Shown here piece by piece: positions 61,273 through 64,000 of a stretch of 64,000 nucleotides of DNA. The first letter of the stretch is position 1, and each line of letters opens with the position of its first letter. The DNA is from Xestospongia bergquistia (Eukaryota > Porifera > Demospongiae > Haplosclerida > Petrosiidae). Where the stretch lies: positions 13,406,849 through 13,470,848 of the forward strand of contig OZ014412.1 of NCBI GenBank assembly GCA_963965975.1. The letters run 5' to 3'. Made by a program: the position numbers and the translations under genes. The notes beneath the pieces are model-generated. The model was not told the origin of the DNA. It did no database searches and was given only the letters and a program-made list of their open reading frames with translations.

Positions 61273-63189
61273 TTCTTTTTTCTTTTTTTCTTCCTTCCTT
61301 CTCATTTCTTCTAATTTCCTTTTCTCTTTTTCTTCAATTGCCATATGATTCTCTGCACTTGTTAAGACTTTTCCAGACTTCTTTTGTGGTATAACTGGAA
61401 GCTTACAAAAGGGTAATGATCTTTCTTCTTCTAAAATCTTTGAAAAAATGGATGATTTTTTAAGAACTGCAGATTGCAAAGGTTGTTCAGGAGGATGACA
61501 GACAAAAGGATATGTATTACTTTCAGCACTTGCAGTGGAAGGACAACTTTGAAAACAAGGATCAAATGCTGGCACAAAAAATGGAAAATATGGAAGAGTG
61601 TCTTGTGGGTAATATGGGTATCTAGTATCTGGTGGGTAATGTGGGTATTGATAAAACATACGAGTGTTGGCATCATTAGCAACTGTGTCATTGTGGGAGA
61701 ATTGGGAACTCAAATCAAGCTCTTGATCAACAAATCCACTACCATCATTACTTGATTGATGCTTTTTTTCCATTGGTTATAACGATCATCAGAAGTAATA
61801 TCATAACCTTCTTGAAACCTTTTTGAAATCTTGATTCTTCCTCTTCTGTGAATACAGCTTCTTGAGTAATGGGAGGCCTGTATTGTCGTGTAGCTAGTGG
61901 TATAAATTTCAGTCTTGTGCGCTGTGCAAGTGTGCTTGTGGCATCTTTTCTTGATGGAACAATAGCATCCCTGTTCAAGGGGTAGATTCCTGTATATTTG
62001 AATCCAGCTTGAATACTTTTCATTGTCATTGCACATGCCCATGCCTCACTAAATAGTTTTGAAAAGGTGAATCTTGTGACTACCTTGCCCGGATTATCCA
62101 CTAAAAACTTTCGGCATACCTGCCTCCATGAAGACTTTAATGGTCCAAATGGACCTTTATCCAGAGGCTGGGTTTCATGTGATGAATGTGGGAGTAGACA
62201 AAAAATGATCACTTTCTCTTCTGCTGCCTTATTAATTACTGAAGGATTATAGTGTGAAGAATGACCATCGAGTAGGAGTAGAATTGGTCATACAGTTGGG
62301 GCATGAGGCAAAAAATGATGGACAAACCATAAATCAAACGGTTCACTATTGATCCACCCGGATTCTGAGAGACCATACATAGTCCCGGGGACTTCTCCAT
62401 CAACCATTGCTAGTTTCAGACACTTTAGGTCAAATATTACAAAGGGTGGCATGCAATATCCAGCAGCATTACATGATGCAAGAACTGTAATCTGTGTTTT
62501 ATTTCCAGTTGTTATTGCTCTTGGATGTTTGACACCTTTAGCAGTCACACCCTTTGAAGGTTTTGGATCTAGTGGCATTCCAGTTTCATCACAGTTGAAC
62601 AATTGGGTGGGCTTTGAAACAAGGTCATTTTCCTGAATGGTTTGCTCTAAAATATCGAAATAATTACTCAAGACGTCTGGGGTGCAGGCTGAAGCACAAT
62701 TGTTAGCAATTTGCTCAGTAATTCGGAGAGAAAGTTCTGAATGTCGTTTCCTGAATCCCTCCCACCAACCGCTAGAAACTGTCACATTCCTTCTTTTTCT
62801 ATCAACTGTAGCTTGTACTATCGATATCACTTCCTTCCTTGTACGTGGAAATCCTATTTTTGCAGTTTCCAATAAAAATGTTACCAGCTCTTCTTCTTCT
62901 TCTTCATCTGTTAGATACTTTTGACCACTCTTGCTACCACTTAAAACTTTTCCCGAAACATGATCTTGAATAGTAGATTTAGGGATTTGATACTCTTCTG
63001 CTGCCTGTCTCAAAGACAATCCACTCTCAACTGCTTGACATGCCCGTTCTAAGTTTTCAGAAGTTCAAGTTTTATATTTTAGAGGTCGAGCAGAGCAAGA
63101 TTGTGGAATATCATGTGTGAACTTGGATGAATAGAGTACACGCCCACTAAGAGGAAGTGATTTAGTTGCCATTTGATTGAACACAAAGA
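61273..63189 (-). pseudogene. pogo/Tigger-like DDE transposase exon
   Basis: Acceptor TTATCTGTAG at 63190; ATG 63172. N-terminal HTH: 'SENLERACQAVESGLSLRQA', 'AEEYQIPKSTIQDHVSGKV'; then CENP-B-type 'SSGWWEGFRKRHSELSLR'. Catalytic D,D,D: 'FNCDETGMPLDPKP' (about 62600), 'ILLLLDGHSSHY' (about 62270) and 'HETQPLDKGPFGPLK' (about 62155). C-terminal 'AGFKYTGIYPLNRDAI', a Tyr/Pro-rich segment and 'KVLTSAENHM' plus a Lys/Glu coiled tail. Defects: TGA at codon 36 (63067-63065, where Trp is expected), TGA at codon 295 (62290-62288), an 11-bp tandem duplication (about 61815) and a one-base loss in an A7 run (about 61768). Only these few lesions: a recently disabled copy. Confidence 0.85.
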
Positions 63190-63236
63190 CTACAGATAAG
63201 TATGTCAATTATAGATGAATAACATACACAACCTAC

Positions 63237-63403
63237 CTATCAGAGATTTGTTACTAGCTGTCTTGAGATATTGAGAATGTGTTTGAAAGAGAGTACTTGA
63301 GTTAAAGTGAGACACTAGGTGCATAATAACATCAAAGGAAAATACAAAAGGAAACTGACCTATTAGAGACTTAATACCTTTTCAGATAGAGAATGTGTTT
63401 GAG
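63237..63403 (-). repeat. Two decayed array units upstream of the transposase exon
   Basis: 63237-63301 and 63360-63403 align with the 66-nt exon of the 115-bp units ('CTATTAGAGACTT', 'GAGAATGTGTTTGA', 'GAGTACT') and keep donor GTAGGT or GTCAGT. The low ends are 123 bp apart. Both are eroded: the first has stops in phase 1, the second lacks its acceptor side. They lie on the other side of the transposase from the main array. Confidence 0.7.
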
Positions 63404-63457
63404 TTATTATAGCGATAATGTCGGTATATGCAGGATAAGTAACACTATAGAATTTAC

Positions 63458-63502
63458 CTCTATATGTACTTGGTTGCCCAGATCAAACATTTGAAGACTG
63501 AT
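63458..63502 (-). CDS. Upstream serine-rich 45-nt exon
   Basis: Acceptor ATGTTTAG, donor GTAAAT, phase 1-1, 15 codons: 'QSSNV' TGA 'SGQPSTYR'. Same phase and composition as the downstream exons. The TGA would end translation here, so initiation at ATG 63172 is more likely in the present copy. Confidence 0.45.
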
Positions 63503-64000
63503 CTAAACATAAATGATTGTAATAATCTAAGTGTAGCAGCAGTAGACAAAGTTTCAGTTGAACAAAAATTATTTAACAAGAGGCTATTACAACATTAGTG
63601 CATTAAGGACTAGGTACATCCACTTTGTTCTTAAAATAGTAATGTACACTTGTAGATCTTATTGGGTTTGCTAAGGATTTACAAATAGAATGACACCACA
63701 AATGACAATGACATAATATATGCTAGTCCCTATGCTTGTATAATTTGGCCTTAGATTTAGATATATAACTATTATAAGCTAAACCATCATTCACTGCAAA
63801 ATTTTGAAGAATATTTGTGAATTTTGCAAACTTATAAATTGTACAATTTTATGATGAGAGCGATAGGAAATTCTTGAAAATTTCCACTTGCAAATGCTCC
63901 CAAAGAAGCTATTTGTCAATATTCTTCCTTGAAAATTTGGCAGTGTATGGTGTTATCCTGCTGTAATCTTGTCAGTGCTGGTCACCATCACAACAAAGGC
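63503..64000. other. No gene seen
   Basis: AT-rich sequence upstream of the transposase-PHD gene. No TIR of the putative element was recognised here. Confidence 0.4.

Larger units (their letters stand above)
59468..63502 (-). pseudogene. DDE transposase / repeated-exon linker / PHD-finger gene
   Basis: A series of minus-strand exons, each bounded by GT-AG and each in phase 1 at both ends: 63502-63458 (Ser-rich, contains TGA), two decayed 66-nt-type units (63403-63360, 63301-63237), the transposase exon 63189-61273, 61148-61068, 60980-60930, 60878-60858, nine 115-bp-spaced units (60808 to 59824), a decayed unit (about 59774-59691) and a terminal exon 59643-59468 with a PHD finger and stop. 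The encoded order is Ser-rich leader, HTH/DDE transposase, Ser/Thr/Lys-rich repeats, PHD finger. The PHD would bind histone tails and the DDE domain DNA. In-frame TGA codons in the transposase and leader, a lost acceptor in one repeat exon and shifts in others show the present copy is disabled, unless it is spliced around them. Confidence 0.7.

Overview
The window is AT-rich eukaryotic DNA with short GT-AG introns, several of about 50-70 bp, and one metazoan-type multi-exon gene. The rest is dominated by mobile elements of families common in invertebrate animals: Ty3/gypsy LTR elements, piggyBac, Mutator-like, hAT-like, pogo/Tigger-like and a non-LTR retroelement. My best guess is a demosponge-like invertebrate. 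That is inference from element mix, intron size, ankyrin and death-fold coding pieces; the sequence alone does not prove it.

Layout. 1-4.8 kb: no gene seen. 4.85-10.1 kb: a decayed piggyBac-type transposase (minus) interrupted by a young but defective Ty3/gypsy element with 168-bp LTRs and a 5-bp target duplication. 10.8-33.3 kb: the minus-strand 5' part of an ankyrin-repeat gene, one repeat per 96-99 bp exon, with a first coding exon of only six codons. Its 17.7-kb third intron holds an old tandem duplication (ZSWIM3-like exons plus piggyBac), a complete-ended piggyBac flanked by TTAA, two internally deleted gypsy copies, duplicated Mutator-like plus non-LTR fragments and an hAT-like remnant. 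33.5-36.0 kb: a deleted non-LTR retroelement whose ORF1 has a 2A-like motif followed by a PHD finger. 36-39 kb: a TIR element and a decayed transposase-like gene.

39.6-46.1 kb: a well-formed 19-exon minus-strand gene for an ABCG-type half transporter. Signature, Walker B and six membrane segments are present, but there is no exon carrying the Walker A lysine, and the membrane domain continues in frame into about 530 residues of acidic tail. 46.8-58.9 kb: partial or decayed coding pieces, including a mitochondrial-type EF-Tu pseudogene whose last exon is duplicated 5.5 kb away, a FLYWCH finger, a death-fold-like ORF and possible coiled-coil exons.

59.5-63.5 kb is the most striking locus: a minus-strand series of phase-1 symmetric exons. 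It comprises a pogo/Tigger-like DDE transposase exon, serine-rich exons, a perfect 115-bp tandem array in which each unit carries one 66-nt exon plus one 49-nt intron, and a terminal PHD-finger exon. Two in-frame TGA codons and frameshifts show this copy is now a pseudogene or nearly so.
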